In this document: in pieces, positions 35,289-44,093 of the stretch | Numbering within the stretch: the first letter of the stretch is position 1 | Layout of the letters: every line of letters begins with the position of its first letter | DNA from: AP-15 sp963787425 | Lineage (GTDB): Bacteria > Pseudomonadota > Alphaproteobacteria > ATCC43930 > CGMCC-115725 | NCBI GenBank assembly: GCA_963787425.1 | Contig: CAWBCV010000007.1 | Location: 310,001-374,000, forward strand | DNA: 64,000 bases | Reading direction: 5' to 3' | The notes under the pieces: model-generated | Told to the model about the DNA's origin: nothing | Seen by the model: the letters and a program-made list of their open reading frames with translations, nothing else | Databases searched by the model: none | Program-made: the position numbers and the translations under genes

Positions 35289-35918
35289 TCAGACCCCGGG
35301 CCGGATCATGCCGAATTGCCAAGGGCGCGCCAGCCGCGCTGTTTCTTCATAAGCAGCGATTTCCGCGCTCTTCTGCTCGGTCAGGCCGATGTCGTCGAGC
35401 CCATTCAAGAGACAATGCTTGCGGAACGGGTCGACCTCGAAATGCACTTTCTCGCCGTCCGGTCGTGTGACCGTCTGGGTTGCCAGGTCGATCGTCATCA
35501 CCGCATTGGCGCCTTTCTCGGCGTCTTCCATCAATTCGTCGACGATTTCCTTCGGCAACGCGATCGGCAGGATGCCGTTCTTGAAGCAATTATTGTAAAA
35601 GATGTCGGCAAAGCTCGGCGCAATGATGCAGCGGATGCCGAAGTCGAGGAGCGCCCAAGGGGCGTGCTCACGACTAGACCCGCAGCCGAAATTGTCCGCG
35701 CCGATCAGGATCTTAGCGTTGCGGTAGGGCGCTTGGTTGAGCACGAAATCCGGGTTCTCCGACCCGTCCGGACGAAAGCGGATTTCCTCGAACAGCCATT
35801 TCGAGAGACCGGTCCGTTTGATCGTCTTCAGATAGACCGCCGGAAAGATCTTGTCGGTATCGAGATTGATAATCGGCAACGGCGCCGCGACGCCAGTCAG
35901 CTGAGTGAATTTTTCCAT
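35289..35918 (-). CDS. leuD: 3-isopropylmalate dehydratase small subunit
   Basis: A 209-residue swivel-domain subunit that completes the LeuC active site. Motifs: LPIINLDTDKIFPAVYLKTI, ILIGADNFGCGSSREHAPWA (substrate-binding loop) and FADIFYNNCFKNGILPI. The length is normal. It ends three bases before leuB starts, so the two are co-transcribed. Between it and leuC lie two extra small genes that are not part of the usual leuCD arrangement. Confidence 0.95.
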   Translation of the reverse strand: MEKFTQLTGVAAPLPIINLDTDKIFPAVYLKTIKRTGLSKWLFEEIRFRPDGSENPDFVLNQAPYRNAKILIGADNFGCGSSREHAPWALLDFGIRCIIAPSFADIFYNNCFKNGILPIALPKEIVDELMEDAEKGANAVMTIDLATQTVTRPDGEKVHFEVDPFRKHCLLNGLDDIGLTEQKSAEIAAYEETARLARPWQFGMIRPGV

Positions 35919-35945
35919 CGAAGGTCCCTTTTAATATTCGCAGTG

Positions 35946-36389
35946 TTACTTGGCCTGGACCGGTTGCCTGGTGCCGATTGCGTTCCCGGCCGCCGCTGCG
36001 ATGGCGCCACCAACCCACCGGTCGAAACCATGCTTGAATGAATTTTCGATGATCCCGCGGATCAGCATTGCTTCGTCGTGAGCGGAACACCGTTTGTGTG
36101 GATTTATACAACTGGTCAACCGATGCAGCGACTCATTGATCCACTTTACGCGCTTAAGATCGGTCTCCGTTACTGGAGCATCGAAAACGATGGATCTGAT
36201 AGCAACCGTCAGATCGTGCGCGATTATGCACAAGAATGCGCTTCGCGCGTCTGCCTTCAGATGCTCAAATTGAGCCAGGACATGCTCGACATCGACCGGC
36301 TGCCCGGGGATTACCTCGCCGCCGGCGTATTGGACAGCTGGCCCGTACAGCTTTCGAGCGATGTCCTTAGCAGCGTCATTCGTATTCAT
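35946..36389 (-). CDS. Uncharacterised 147-residue protein inside the leu operon
   Basis: A mixed helical protein: DVEHVLAQFEHLKADARSAF, CIIAHDLTVAIRSIVFDAPV, LKRVKWINESLHRLTSCINP, and a Gly/Ala-rich tail (VGGAIAAAAGNAIGTRQPVQ). No family is recognised. Its ATG overlaps the stop of the small ParB-like gene (ATGA), so the two are translationally coupled. The pair sits between leuC and leuD in the same direction, and leuD follows after 27 bases. It reads like an inserted two-gene cassette of unknown job. Confidence 0.65.
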   Translation of the reverse strand: MNTNDAAKDIARKLYGPAVQYAGGEVIPGQPVDVEHVLAQFEHLKADARSAFLCIIAHDLTVAIRSIVFDAPVTETDLKRVKWINESLHRLTSCINPHKRCSAHDEAMLIRGIIENSFKHGFDRWVGGAIAAAAGNAIGTRQPVQAK

Positions 36390-36547
36390 GGGATGCGGTC
36401 CCGCGGCAGATCGTTAACGGGGTAACCGCGCTCCTCAAGCACCTTGATCCGCGTGTTGCCTTGAAGAATTCGTCCGTCCGGCTTCACTTTCAGCGACTCG
36501 TCCGCGCCGGGCCGAAGCGAGTCGACGATCCCCTCGGTCGTCCTCAT
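36386..36547 (-). CDS. Small 53-residue protein with a ParB/Srx-like motif
   Basis: Reads MRTTEGIVDSLRPGADESLK, then VKPDGRILQGNTRIKVLEER and GYPVNDLPRDRIP. The DGxxxxGNTRIxxLxERG pattern is that of the N-terminal ParB-like (sulfiredoxin-fold) domain, but only about half of such a domain is present. It is too short to be catalytic. An in-frame stop lies ten codons upstream of the ATG. The stop codon overlaps the next start. It could be the specificity or antitoxin-like partner of the 147-residue protein; that is only a guess. Confidence 0.55.
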   Translation of the reverse strand: MRTTEGIVDSLRPGADESLKVKPDGRILQGNTRIKVLEERGYPVNDLPRDRIP

Positions 36548-36615
36548 CCGGTGATATTCGAGGCTGCGCCGGGCATCTTAATCCTGTTCGTAAAGCGCAT
36601 CGCTATGAATCCGCC

Positions 36616-36642
36616 GCAGCGGCGGCTTTGTACCGCCGCTGC
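36616..36642 (-). terminator. Strong hairpin just after leuC
   Basis: A perfect 10-bp stem, GCAGCGGCGG pairing with CCGCCGCTGC, with a 7-base loop, begins nine bases after the leuC stop. There is no clear T-run after it on the minus strand, so it may slow rather than stop transcription, or protect the 3' end of an upstream leuC mRNA. Confidence 0.6.
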
Positions 36643-36650
36643 GCTTCACA

Positions 36651-38069
36651 TCAGCCGAGTTGCCGCACGTCGGCGAGGTGGCCGGTGATGGCGGCGGCGG
36701 CGGCCATTGCGGGGCCCATCAGGTGGGTCTTGGCGTTCTTGCCCTGGCGGCCTTCGAAATTGCGGTTCGAGGTCGAGGCCACCCGCTCGCCGTTCATCAC
36801 CTTGTCGTTGTTCATCGACATGCACATCGAGCAGCCCGGCTCACGCCATTCGAACCCGGCTTCGAGGAAGATCCGGTCGAGCCCTTCCTCTTCCGCCTGG
36901 TGCTTGACGAGGCCAGAGCCCGGCACGACCAGCGCGCGCACGCCGTCAGCCACCCGCCGGCCCTTGGCGATCGCGGCGGCGGCGCGCAGATCCTCGATGC
37001 GGCTGTTGGTGCACGAGCCGATAAAGACGCGCTGCACCGGTACCTCGGCGAGCCGGGTGTTGGGGGCCAGCGCCATGTATTCGAGGGAGCGCTGCATCGC
37101 CGCGCGCTTCAGCGGGTCATCGACCTGCCCCGGATCGGGAACGCGCCCGGTGATCGGCGCCACGTCCTGCGGGCTTGTTCCCCAGGTGACGTGCGGCGCG
37201 ATATTGGCCGCATCGAGATGCGCCTCTTTGTCATATTTGGCGCCCTGATCGGTCGGCAGTGTGCGCCAATAAGCGACCGCCTGCTCCCAGGCCGCTCCCT
37301 TTGGCGCATAGGGCCGGCCCTCGACATAGGCGATCGTCGTCTCGTCGGGCGCGACGAGCCCGGCGCGGGCGCCGGCCTCGATCGACATGTTGCAGACGGT
37401 CATGCGGCCTTCCATCGACATGTCTCGGAAGGTGCTGCCGGCATATTCGAAGACATGGCCGGTGCCCCCGGCGGTGCCGATCTTGCCGATTACCGCGAGA
37501 ATTACATCCTTGGGGCTGACCCCGGCGCCGAGGCCGCCATTGACCTCGATGAGCATGTTTTTGGCGGGGGCCTGGATCAAGGTCTGGGTGGCGAGGACGT
37601 GTTCGACCTCGGAGGTGCCGATGCCGAAGGCGAGCGCGCCCATCGCGCCATGCGTCGCGGTGTGGCTGTCGCCGCAGACAATCGTCATGCCGGGCTGGCT
37701 CAACCCCTGTTCCGGCCCGATGATGTGGACGATGCCCTGGTTGATGCTGTCGACCGGGAAATAGGGGACGCCGAACTCCTTCACATAGCGCTCCAGGGTG
37801 TCGACCTGCAGCCTTGATTCCGGGTCATCTATGCCGCGGCTGCGATCGCTCGTCGGCACGTTGTGGTCGGCTACCGCCATCGTCGCATCGGGCCGGCGAA
37901 CCTTGCGGCCGGCGAGCTTAAGCCCCTCGAAGGCTTGCGGTGTCGTGACCTCGTGGATGAGGTGAAGATCGATGTAGATCAGGCAGGTGCCTTCGCCCTG
38001 CGGGGCGATGACGTGGTTCTCCCAGATCTTGTCAAAGAGGGTGCGCGGCGGGGCCATGGCTGCGGTCAC
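36651..38069 (-). CDS. leuC: 3-isopropylmalate dehydratase large subunit
   Basis: A 472-residue aconitase-family protein that isomerises 2- to 3-isopropylmalate with LeuD. The [4Fe-4S] cluster Cys residues are in VFIGSCTNSRIEDLRAAAAI and WREPGCSMCMSMNNDKV. Also conserved are VCGDSHTATHGAMGALAFGI, CNMSIEAGARAGLVAPDETT and the C-terminal ASTSNRNFEGRQGKNAKTHL. Its ATG overlaps the rplS stop by four bases, so it follows the ribosomal genes as one transcript, as in many alphaproteobacteria. Confidence 0.96.
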   Translation of the reverse strand: MTAAMAPPRTLFDKIWENHVIAPQGEGTCLIYIDLHLIHEVTTPQAFEGLKLAGRKVRRPDATMAVADHNVPTSDRSRGIDDPESRLQVDTLERYVKEFGVPYFPVDSINQGIVHIIGPEQGLSQPGMTIVCGDSHTATHGAMGALAFGIGTSEVEHVLATQTLIQAPAKNMLIEVNGGLGAGVSPKDVILAVIGKIGTAGGTGHVFEYAGSTFRDMSMEGRMTVCNMSIEAGARAGLVAPDETTIAYVEGRPYAPKGAAWEQAVAYWRTLPTDQGAKYDKEAHLDAANIAPHVTWGTSPQDVAPITGRVPDPGQVDDPLKRAAMQRSLEYMALAPNTRLAEVPVQRVFIGSCTNSRIEDLRAAAAIAKGRRVADGVRALVVPGSGLVKHQAEEEGLDRIFLEAGFEWREPGCSMCMSMNNDKVMNGERVASTSNRNFEGRQGKNAKTHLMGPAMAAAAAITGHLADVRQLG

Positions 38070-38530
38070 TCCGATTGCTTGGTTTCTTCGACCGCGCCGG
38101 CCATCTCGGGGGCCGGTTCGGTTTGGGCTTGTGCACTCGCGCCCGCCCGTTTGGTGCCGGGCCGCACGCTGTCGCGGGCGCGTTCGGTGATGCGCGCCCG
38201 CTTGCCGGTGAGGCCGCGCAGGTAATAGAGCTTGGCCCGCCGCACGACGCCGCGGCGCACCACGTCGATCGAGGTGATGCGGGGCGAATACAGCGGGAAG
38301 ATACGCTCCACGCCCTCGCCGTAAGAGATCTTACGCAAAGTGAAATTCGAGTTCACCCCGGCGTTCTTGCGGCCGATGCAAACGCCTTCGAAGACCTGGA
38401 TGCGCTCACGTTCGCCTTCGACGACTTTGACGCCGACCCGCAACGTGTCGCCGGGCTGAAATTCGGGGACGGGCCGGCTGGCGGCGAGCTTGTCGACCTG
38501 CTCCTGCTCGAGCTGCTGCAGAAGGTTCAT
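38066..38530 (-). CDS. rplS: 50S ribosomal protein L19
   Basis: A 154-residue L19. It starts MNLLQQLEQEQVDKLAASRP and has PEFQPGDTLRVGVKVVEGER, FEGVCIGRKNAGVNSNFTLR and RRAKLYYLRGLTGKRARITE. It lies at the 30S-50S subunit interface. The tail after ITERARD is a 35-residue Ala/Glu-rich extension, common in this class. The ATG at 38530 shares one base with the trmD stop; a GTG one codon earlier is less likely. Part of the ffh-rpsP-rimM-trmD-rplS operon. Confidence 0.95.
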   Translation of the reverse strand: MNLLQQLEQEQVDKLAASRPVPEFQPGDTLRVGVKVVEGERERIQVFEGVCIGRKNAGVNSNFTLRKISYGEGVERIFPLYSPRITSIDVVRRGVVRRAKLYYLRGLTGKRARITERARDSVRPGTKRAGASAQAQTEPAPEMAGAVEETKQSE

Positions 38531-39264
38531 CACTCCACCTCTCGATCTCTATCGCCGCCACGTTCGGCGGCCGGTTCCTGCGCCGCCAGGTGGCGCTCCC
38601 ACAAATCCGGCCGGCGCTCGCGGGTCAAGCGCTTCGCTTCGGCCTGGCGCCAAGCCCGGATGCGTCCATGATCGCCCGACACGAGCACCTCCGGCACCGT
38701 GCGTCCTTGCCACAGCTGGGGGCGAGTATATTGCGGATATTCGAGCAGACCCTCGGCGAAGCTCTCCTCGGCCAGCGCCGCGGCGCATCCGACCACACCC
38801 GGCAACAATCGTACACATGCGTCGATCAGCGCGATCGCGGCAGGTTCGCCGCCCGACAGCACAAAATCACCGAGGCTGACCTCCTCGATGCCATGCGCCT
38901 CCAGGACGCGCTCGTCCACACCCTCGAAGCGGCCGCAGATCAGCCTCACACCCGGCATCTCGGCAAACCCACGCACCCGCTGTTGCTCGAGCCGTCGGCC
39001 GCGCGGCGACAGCAGGATCAGCGGTCCCACCCCGCCTGCGCCGGCGATTGCCGCATCGAGCACGTCCGGCCGCATCACCATGCCACGCCCGCCGCCAAAC
39101 GGCGCGTCGTCGACGGAGCGGTGTTTATCGCCCGCAAAGTTTCGGATGTCCACCGTTTCGAGCCGCCATAGCCCGGCCCTCAGCGCTTTGCCGGCCAGCG
39201 AATAGGCGAGCGGGCCCGGGAGCATTTCCGGGAATATCGTCAGCACCGTCGCGCGCCAGGTCAT
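38530..39264 (-). CDS. trmD: tRNA (guanine-N1-)-methyltransferase
   Basis: A 244-residue TrmD that methylates G37 of tRNAs reading CNN codons and prevents +1 frameshifting. The trefoil-knot S-adenosylmethionine site is LICGRFEGVDERVLEAHGIE and then EVSLGDFVLSGGEPAAIALI. Also conserved are DDAPFGGGRGMVMRPDVLDA and LEYPQYTRPQLWQGRTVPEV. The start overlaps the rimM stop by four bases. Normal size, no oddities. Confidence 0.96.
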   Translation of the reverse strand: MTWRATVLTIFPEMLPGPLAYSLAGKALRAGLWRLETVDIRNFAGDKHRSVDDAPFGGGRGMVMRPDVLDAAIAGAGGVGPLILLSPRGRRLEQQRVRGFAEMPGVRLICGRFEGVDERVLEAHGIEEVSLGDFVLSGGEPAAIALIDACVRLLPGVVGCAAALAEESFAEGLLEYPQYTRPQLWQGRTVPEVLVSGDHGRIRAWRQAEAKRLTRERRPDLWERHLAAQEPAAERGGDRDREVE

Positions 39265-39872
39265 GACTCGTCATCACCCAGCAGCCGCGGATCGTCCAGT
39301 AAACCGGGCGGCGGGTCGAGCACGAGCCGTCCCTCGGCCGGCGCGACGATCGGCACGACTGCCCGAGTGAACGGCACTAGCACGGGCGGTGCGCCGTCAC
39401 GCGCCAGTTCTAGCGTGTCGCCGGCTCCGAAATCGTAGATCGCGCGCACGCGCCCGACCCGCGTCCCGTCCCCCAACACAGCGTCGAGGCCGATCAGATC
39501 GGCGTGATAATATTCCTCGGTCTCGGGCTGCGGCAGAGCCGAGCGGGGGAGATAGAGACGCAGCCCGCGCAACGCCTCTGCTTGATCGCGGTCCTCTATA
39601 CCCGGAAGGCGCGCGACTAAAACGCCCTTTGCGATGCCGCAAAGGTGCAGATCGAATTGCCGACGGCCGGTTTCGTCCTCTAGCGGGCCGTAGCCGGCGA
39701 CATCCTCGGGTACTTCGGTGAAGCTCTTGATGCGCACTGCGCCCTGGACGCCCTGAGGTCCGGTAACGACCCCGACGCAAACCCGTCGCGAAGATCTCTC
39801 ATCCTGGCCTGCTCCGCGCTCGCGGGGAGAGAGAGGGGCATTCGCCGCGGGTTCGCGTATCGGGGAGTTCAT
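39261..39872 (-). CDS. rimM: 16S rRNA-processing protein RimM, with a repeat-derived N-terminus
   Basis: A 203-residue 30S maturation factor that binds ribosomal protein S19. The N-terminal beta-barrel begins VCVGVVTGPQGVQGAVRIKS and the PRC-barrel is EEYYHADLIGLDAVLGDGTR then VRAIYDFGAGDTLELARDG. The first 30 residues (with PLSPRERGAGQDERSSRR) precede the normal start of the family. Their DNA looks like one arm of the dispersed palindromic repeat seen near 57940. No other start precedes VCVGVV, so the repeat appears to have been captured as an N-terminal extension. Confidence 0.92.
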   Translation of the reverse strand: MNSPIREPAANAPLSPRERGAGQDERSSRRVCVGVVTGPQGVQGAVRIKSFTEVPEDVAGYGPLEDETGRRQFDLHLCGIAKGVLVARLPGIEDRDQAEALRGLRLYLPRSALPQPETEEYYHADLIGLDAVLGDGTRVGRVRAIYDFGAGDTLELARDGAPPVLVPFTRAVVPIVAPAEGRLVLDPPPGLLDDPRLLGDDES

Positions 39873-39906
39873 GGCAGACCAGCACAGAAAGGCGAGCCCG
39901 GTCGGC

Positions 39907-40266
39907 TCAGCTTCGGCCGGCGGCGGCGCCTGCCGCCTCTTCGGCGGCCTTCAGCCTCTCCTGAGCCCGCGCCTTTGGCCGAGATTTGACCGGAGTCTCG
40001 CGGACCGCCGGTTTCTCAACGAGCCCGGCGTCGCCGAGAAAACGTGCGACCCGATCGGTCGGCAACGCGCCGACCCCCAGCCAATGCTGGATCCGCTCGG
40101 CTTTTAGGGTCACCCGATCGGCATGCGACCGGTCGAGCATCGGATTATAGGTCCCGAGCTTTTCGATAAAGCGGCCGTCGCGGGGACTGTGCGAATCCGC
40201 GACGACAATACTGTAATAAGGGCGCTTCTTTGCACCGCCGCGCGCAAGGCGGATTTTCAATGACAT
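39907..40266 (-). CDS. rpsP: 30S ribosomal protein S16
   Basis: A 119-residue S16: MSLKIRLARGGAKKRPYYSI, VVADSHSPRDGRFIEKLGTY, NPMLDRSHADRVTLKAERI and HWLGVGALPTDRVARFLGDA. The C-terminus has a 35-residue Lys/Ala-rich extension typical of alphaproteobacteria. It follows ffh by 15 bases and precedes rimM by 34 bases in the same operon. Confidence 0.96.
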   Translation of the reverse strand: MSLKIRLARGGAKKRPYYSIVVADSHSPRDGRFIEKLGTYNPMLDRSHADRVTLKAERIQHWLGVGALPTDRVARFLGDAGLVEKPAVRETPVKSRPKARAQERLKAAEEAAGAAAGRS

Positions 40267-40281
40267 CCTGACACCCTCGTT

Positions 40282-41658
40282 CTAGTGCCGCAAACCGCTC
40301 GGCAGCAGTCCGGCTAACCCGTGCCGCGACAAGCCCTTGGGGCCGAGCTTCTTCATCTTCTTCGTGATATCGGCCATGTCCTGGTACTGTTTCAGGAGCC
40401 GGTTGATCTCCTGCACCGAGGTGCCCGAGCCCGACGCGATGCGCCGGCGGCGCGACCCGTTGAGCAGCTTTGGGTTGCGCCGTTCCCCCTTGGTCATCGA
40501 CGAGATGATGGCCTCCTGGCGCTTGATGATGCGCTCGTCGATATTCGCCTCGTCCAACTGCTTCTTGATCTTGCCGATCCCGGGCAGCAGCTTCAGCATC
40601 CCGCCCATGCCCCCCATCCGGCGGATCTGACGCAATTGTGCCGCAAGATCGTCGAGGTCGAACCGGCCCTTTTCCAACTTGGCGGCGAGCTTTTCGGCCT
40701 CATCTTGATCGACCGTCTCGGCCGCCTTCTCGACCAGGCTGACGACATCGCCCATGCCAAGGATGCGGCCGGCAATGCGCTCGGGGTGAAACGGCTCGAG
40801 CGCGTCGATGCGCTCGCCGACCCCCATCAGCACTATCGGCTTGCCGGTGATCGCGCGCATCGACAAGGCCGCGCCGCCGCGCGCGTCGCCGTCGACCCGG
40901 GTCAGCACGATCCCGGTGATGCCGGCGCGTTCGCCAAAGGCTTTGGCGACATTGACTGCGTCCTGACCGGTCATCGCATCGGCGACGAGCAACGTCTCGT
41001 GCGGCGCCGCGACCTCGCGCACCGCCGCGACTTCGAGCATCAACTCCTCATTGACGTGCAGCCGTCCGGCCGTGTCGAGGATCACGACGTCGTAGCCCTC
41101 GGTGCGCCCGGTCTGCAATGCCCGCCGGGTGATCGCGACCGGCCTTTCTCCCGGCACGATCGGCAGCGAAACAACGCCGATCTGGCGGCCGAGGATGGCG
41201 AGCTGTTCCTGCGCCGCCGGCCGCTGCACGTCGAGCGAGGCGAGCAATACCTTCTTGCGGTTTTGCGCCTTGAGGCGGCTGGCAATCTTGGCTGCTGTGG
41301 TCGTTTTGCCCGAGCCCTGGAGTCCGACCAGCATGACGACGACAGGGGAAGGAGCGTTCAGATCAATGCCATTGGTCCTAGCAGCGCCTTCGCCGCCTCC
41401 GAGGACCTCGACGAGATGGTCGTGGACGATCTTCACGACCATCTGCGCCGGGGTCACCGACCTCAGCACTTCTTGTCCGAGCGCCTTCTCGCGGATCGCG
41501 GCCACAAAGTCCCTGACCACGCGAAGCGCCACATCGGCCTCGAGCAGCGCGATCCGGATCTCGCGCAAGGCGGTCCCGACATCGGCCTCGGTCAGCGCGC
41601 CGTGGCGACGCAGCCGGTCGAATACGTCGCCGAGGCGGTCACTGAGGCTGTCGAACAT
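40282..41658 (-). CDS. ffh: Signal recognition particle GTPase Ffh
   Basis: A 458-residue SRP54 homologue that binds 4.5S RNA and signal sequences and docks with FtsY to bring membrane proteins to the translocon. N domain MFDSLSDRLGDVFDRLRRHG; G domain with LVGLQGSGKTTTAAKIASRL (G1), LASLDVQRPAAQEQL, VVILDTAGRLHVNEELM and LTRVDGDARGGAALSM; M domain with RIASGSGTSVQEINRLLKQY and the Met-rich GGMGGMLKLLPGIGKIKKQL. The frame is open ten codons further, but the ATG at 41658 has GAGG five bases before it and is the family start. First gene of the ribosomal/leu operon. Confidence 0.96.
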   Translation of the reverse strand: MFDSLSDRLGDVFDRLRRHGALTEADVGTALREIRIALLEADVALRVVRDFVAAIREKALGQEVLRSVTPAQMVVKIVHDHLVEVLGGGEGAARTNGIDLNAPSPVVVMLVGLQGSGKTTTAAKIASRLKAQNRKKVLLASLDVQRPAAQEQLAILGRQIGVVSLPIVPGERPVAITRRALQTGRTEGYDVVILDTAGRLHVNEELMLEVAAVREVAAPHETLLVADAMTGQDAVNVAKAFGERAGITGIVLTRVDGDARGGAALSMRAITGKPIVLMGVGERIDALEPFHPERIAGRILGMGDVVSLVEKAAETVDQDEAEKLAAKLEKGRFDLDDLAAQLRQIRRMGGMGGMLKLLPGIGKIKKQLDEANIDERIIKRQEAIISSMTKGERRNPKLLNGSRRRRIASGSGTSVQEINRLLKQYQDMADITKKMKKLGPKGLSRHGLAGLLPSGLRH

Positions 41659-42067
41659 CCGATCCTCAACAATCATTTGGGACAGCAAAAACGCCAGTGC
41701 GCGAAACTCGCGGACTGGCGGCCCGGGGTATTACCGCGGGTGTGTCGCTCGCTTCCTTGGAAGCGCAAGCGCAACGTAATCGCCACCCGCCTTCCTGTCA
41801 ATTACCGCACCCCAGGGCGCTACCATAAGAGCAGCGCCGATTTGCCCGCTTCCGCGGGGCATGCGATCGGTGGAGGGCGCCGCGGCCGGCCGGCAACAAC
41901 CTGCCGTTGGGTCCGTGTTGGCCTGATCCACCTGTTATTTCTGGAGAAGAACAGGCGCGGTTCCCGGAATGGTTGCGGTTGGAGTGAAATGCGCCTCGAC
42001 TAAAATAGAATTCACCGTCATGCCGCCGACTACATCATGCGACTATGGCAATTTTCGGGTGCTTGAG
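41659..42067. other. Intergenic region upstream of ffh
   Basis: No gene or RNA is recognised in these 409 bases. The part next to ffh should hold the operon promoter, but no clear -35/-10 pair could be picked. The right half marks the change from the core gene block to the accessory thiolase array. Confidence 0.5.
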
Positions 42068-42467
42068 CCGCCGCCATCGGTCACCAGGGAACACAGCAAC
42101 AGCCGGAAAGGGCAGCCGATCATCCGCGAGTTCAGCACCTCCTCGACGGTGATCGGCGTCCTGAAGGTGGCGCGCGGGTTCTTGGCCGCCCTTCGCGCTG
42201 CACGACCGAGACCATCGACAATTGCTCGTGCGTCAGGCCATAGGTCTTCATGTAGCGCAGCACCGGGATCGTGAACAAAGTCGGCGGCCCTATTGGCCCA
42301 TAGGGCTGCTCGAACTGGCCGGCGAGGCGGGTCGGCGCGACGACATTGCGGGTGCGCCCGACGCCGGAGCGGCCGCTCTCGCCATGCGTGATCAACACTG
42401 TCTCGCAGAGGCCCGAGGCAATCGCCGCGGCGGCGTGGCGGACATGGATCATGAACGAGCAGCCGCC
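42068..42467 (-). pseudogene. Thiolase-like gene copy 1 (middle fragment)
   Basis: About 400 bp that matches the middle of the intact gene at 53792-54934: FMIHVRHAAAAIASGLCETV, LITHGESGRSGVGRTRNVVA, FEQPYGPIGPPTLFTIPVLR and YMKTYGLTHEQLSMVSVVQR, followed by frame breaks (LNSRMIGCPF and LVTDGG are still visible). Both the N-terminal part before the nucleophile Cys and the whole C-terminal part are gone. The left edge falls in the TDGGGALI codons and the right edge just before the AVGGC nucleophile motif. Confidence 0.85.
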
Positions 42468-42555
42468 AGTTCCGATGACCAATTACGCAATTACCAGACC
42501 GGTCTTCATTTTCAGAGTTTGGGCGTCAGAGTCGAGGCTCTTACTGACAAAGTCC

Positions 42556-43992
42556 TCACTTGGGCAGTGTATTTTTGTACGTCACACCATCTTTCATGAT
42601 AACCAAAAAGTTTTTCTCGGGGTCTTCGATGAGCTTAATATTTTCCAAAGGATCGCCGTCGACCAGCAGCAGATCTGCGAGTGCGCCCTCTTCCACGACG
42701 CCAAGCTTGCCCGGATAGGGGTTGATAAATCCAGACAACGCCATCAACTCGCCATTGTCTGCGGTGGCCATCTCGATCGCTTCGGCAGGGGTGTACCAGC
42801 GGACCAACTTGGCCAGTATTGCCCCCTGCCGGCTGGCAATCCTTGCATCGAACAGAACATCGCTGCCAAAAGCCGTCTTGACCTTGTACTTCTTCGCCAG
42901 CTGGTAGGCATTGTCCGTTCCGGCGAAAACTTCCAATGCCTTCTTCCGAGATTCCGGGCTCAACGTCGGCACGTCTTCATCATCCAGGAGCGGCTGCAAG
43001 CTCCACCAGATACCTTTGTCCGCCAGTAGCTTGGCGGTCGGTTCATCGATCAATTGTCCATGCTCGATGCATTTGACGCCGGCGGCAAGCGCTTGTCGGA
43101 TCGCCCGGGGCGTATAGGCGTGCACCGTCACATAGGTGCCCCAATTGTCCGCAGCCTCAACCGCGGCACGAATTTCCGCTTCGGTGTACTGGGTCGATTC
43201 GATCGGATTGTGGGGCGAGGCAACCCCACCGCCCGCCATCAGCTTGATCTGGGTCGCGCCGTTCCTCAACTGCTCTCGCGCGCGCAGGCGTACCTCATCG
43301 GGGCTGTCGGCGATGGCTGCGACGCCCTCGACCTCGGAGTGGCTCAACGGGCCGCCCAATGTCCGCGGAACCTCAAAGACAAACCGAAAATCTCCATGCC
43401 CTGAGGTTTGCGAGATGAAAGCGCCCGAAGGATAAATGCGCGGGCCAATCATGACGCCTTCATCAATTGCGCGCTTGAGCCCGAACACGGGACCGCCGAG
43501 GTCGCGTATCGTGGTGAAGCCTCTCATCAGAGTCGCTTCTGCCTGACGCGCCGCCAATAGCTGAAGGTAGGAGGAGTCGGCGGTCATCAGGAGGATCTGC
43601 GGCGTCGCTGCCATGAATGCATGCCAATGCGCGTCAATCAGGCCCGGCATCAGCACGCGCCCGTTCGCCGCAATGACGCGGACTTCAGCATTCCCCTCGA
43701 CAGTGATCGGGCTCGCCGATATCCGCTCAATCGTGTTGCCTCTGACCAGCACATCGGAGGGAGCCGAGAGCGCGGCGTTCTTACCGTTGAAGATGCGGAC
43801 ATTCTGAAACAGCGTCGTTGCGCCGCCAGCCAAAGTAGTGTGGAAAGGCGCCAAACCCGGCGCTTCTAGATCGGCATCACCTTGCCCCAGGCTCGCCCGG
43901 CAAAGTCCGACCAACAGTGCCGCCATCACCAGCGACGGATATAGCGCGAGCTTCAACTTTCGGGCGATTGTCGCCCCGACCGATATGCCCAA
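42556..43992 (-). CDS. Secreted metal-dependent amidohydrolase
   Basis: About 478 residues. From the TTG at 43992 (GGAG upstream) it has a signal peptide around IARKLKLALYPSLVMAALLV; the ATG inside that segment at 43926 is an alternative start. The hydrolase has VLMPGLIDAHWHAFMAA (HxH), GATQIKLMAGGGVASPHNPI (Lys position), VHAYTPRAIRQALAAGVKCI and EHGQLIDEP (metal His), and VKTAFGSDVLFDARIASRQG (catalytic Asp). It is a diverged paralogue of the amidohydrolase at 32931 (both have YPSGxxxSQTxGHGD) but is exported. The frame runs on into thiolase remnant sequence upstream, which is not part of the gene. Confidence 0.8.
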   Translation of the reverse strand: MGISVGATIARKLKLALYPSLVMAALLVGLCRASLGQGDADLEAPGLAPFHTTLAGGATTLFQNVRIFNGKNAALSAPSDVLVRGNTIERISASPITVEGNAEVRVIAANGRVLMPGLIDAHWHAFMAATPQILLMTADSSYLQLLAARQAEATLMRGFTTIRDLGGPVFGLKRAIDEGVMIGPRIYPSGAFISQTSGHGDFRFVFEVPRTLGGPLSHSEVEGVAAIADSPDEVRLRAREQLRNGATQIKLMAGGGVASPHNPIESTQYTEAEIRAAVEAADNWGTYVTVHAYTPRAIRQALAAGVKCIEHGQLIDEPTAKLLADKGIWWSLQPLLDDEDVPTLSPESRKKALEVFAGTDNAYQLAKKYKVKTAFGSDVLFDARIASRQGAILAKLVRWYTPAEAIEMATADNGELMALSGFINPYPGKLGVVEEGALADLLLVDGDPLENIKLIEDPEKNFLVIMKDGVTYKNTLPK

Positions 43993-44093
43993 GAAAGAGG
44001 GTCTCCAGAAGCGCGATCGAGAGGAACGATAACGATGTTGTAGGTGGGGAATGCCAACAACGCAAATTCCGCTTGCACATCGCGGCTTACGGC

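Noticed and set aside
40321..42003. 560-codon open frame antisense to ffh
   Set aside because: It covers the conserved ffh gene and encodes an Arg/Asp-rich sequence with no domain; an antisense shadow.
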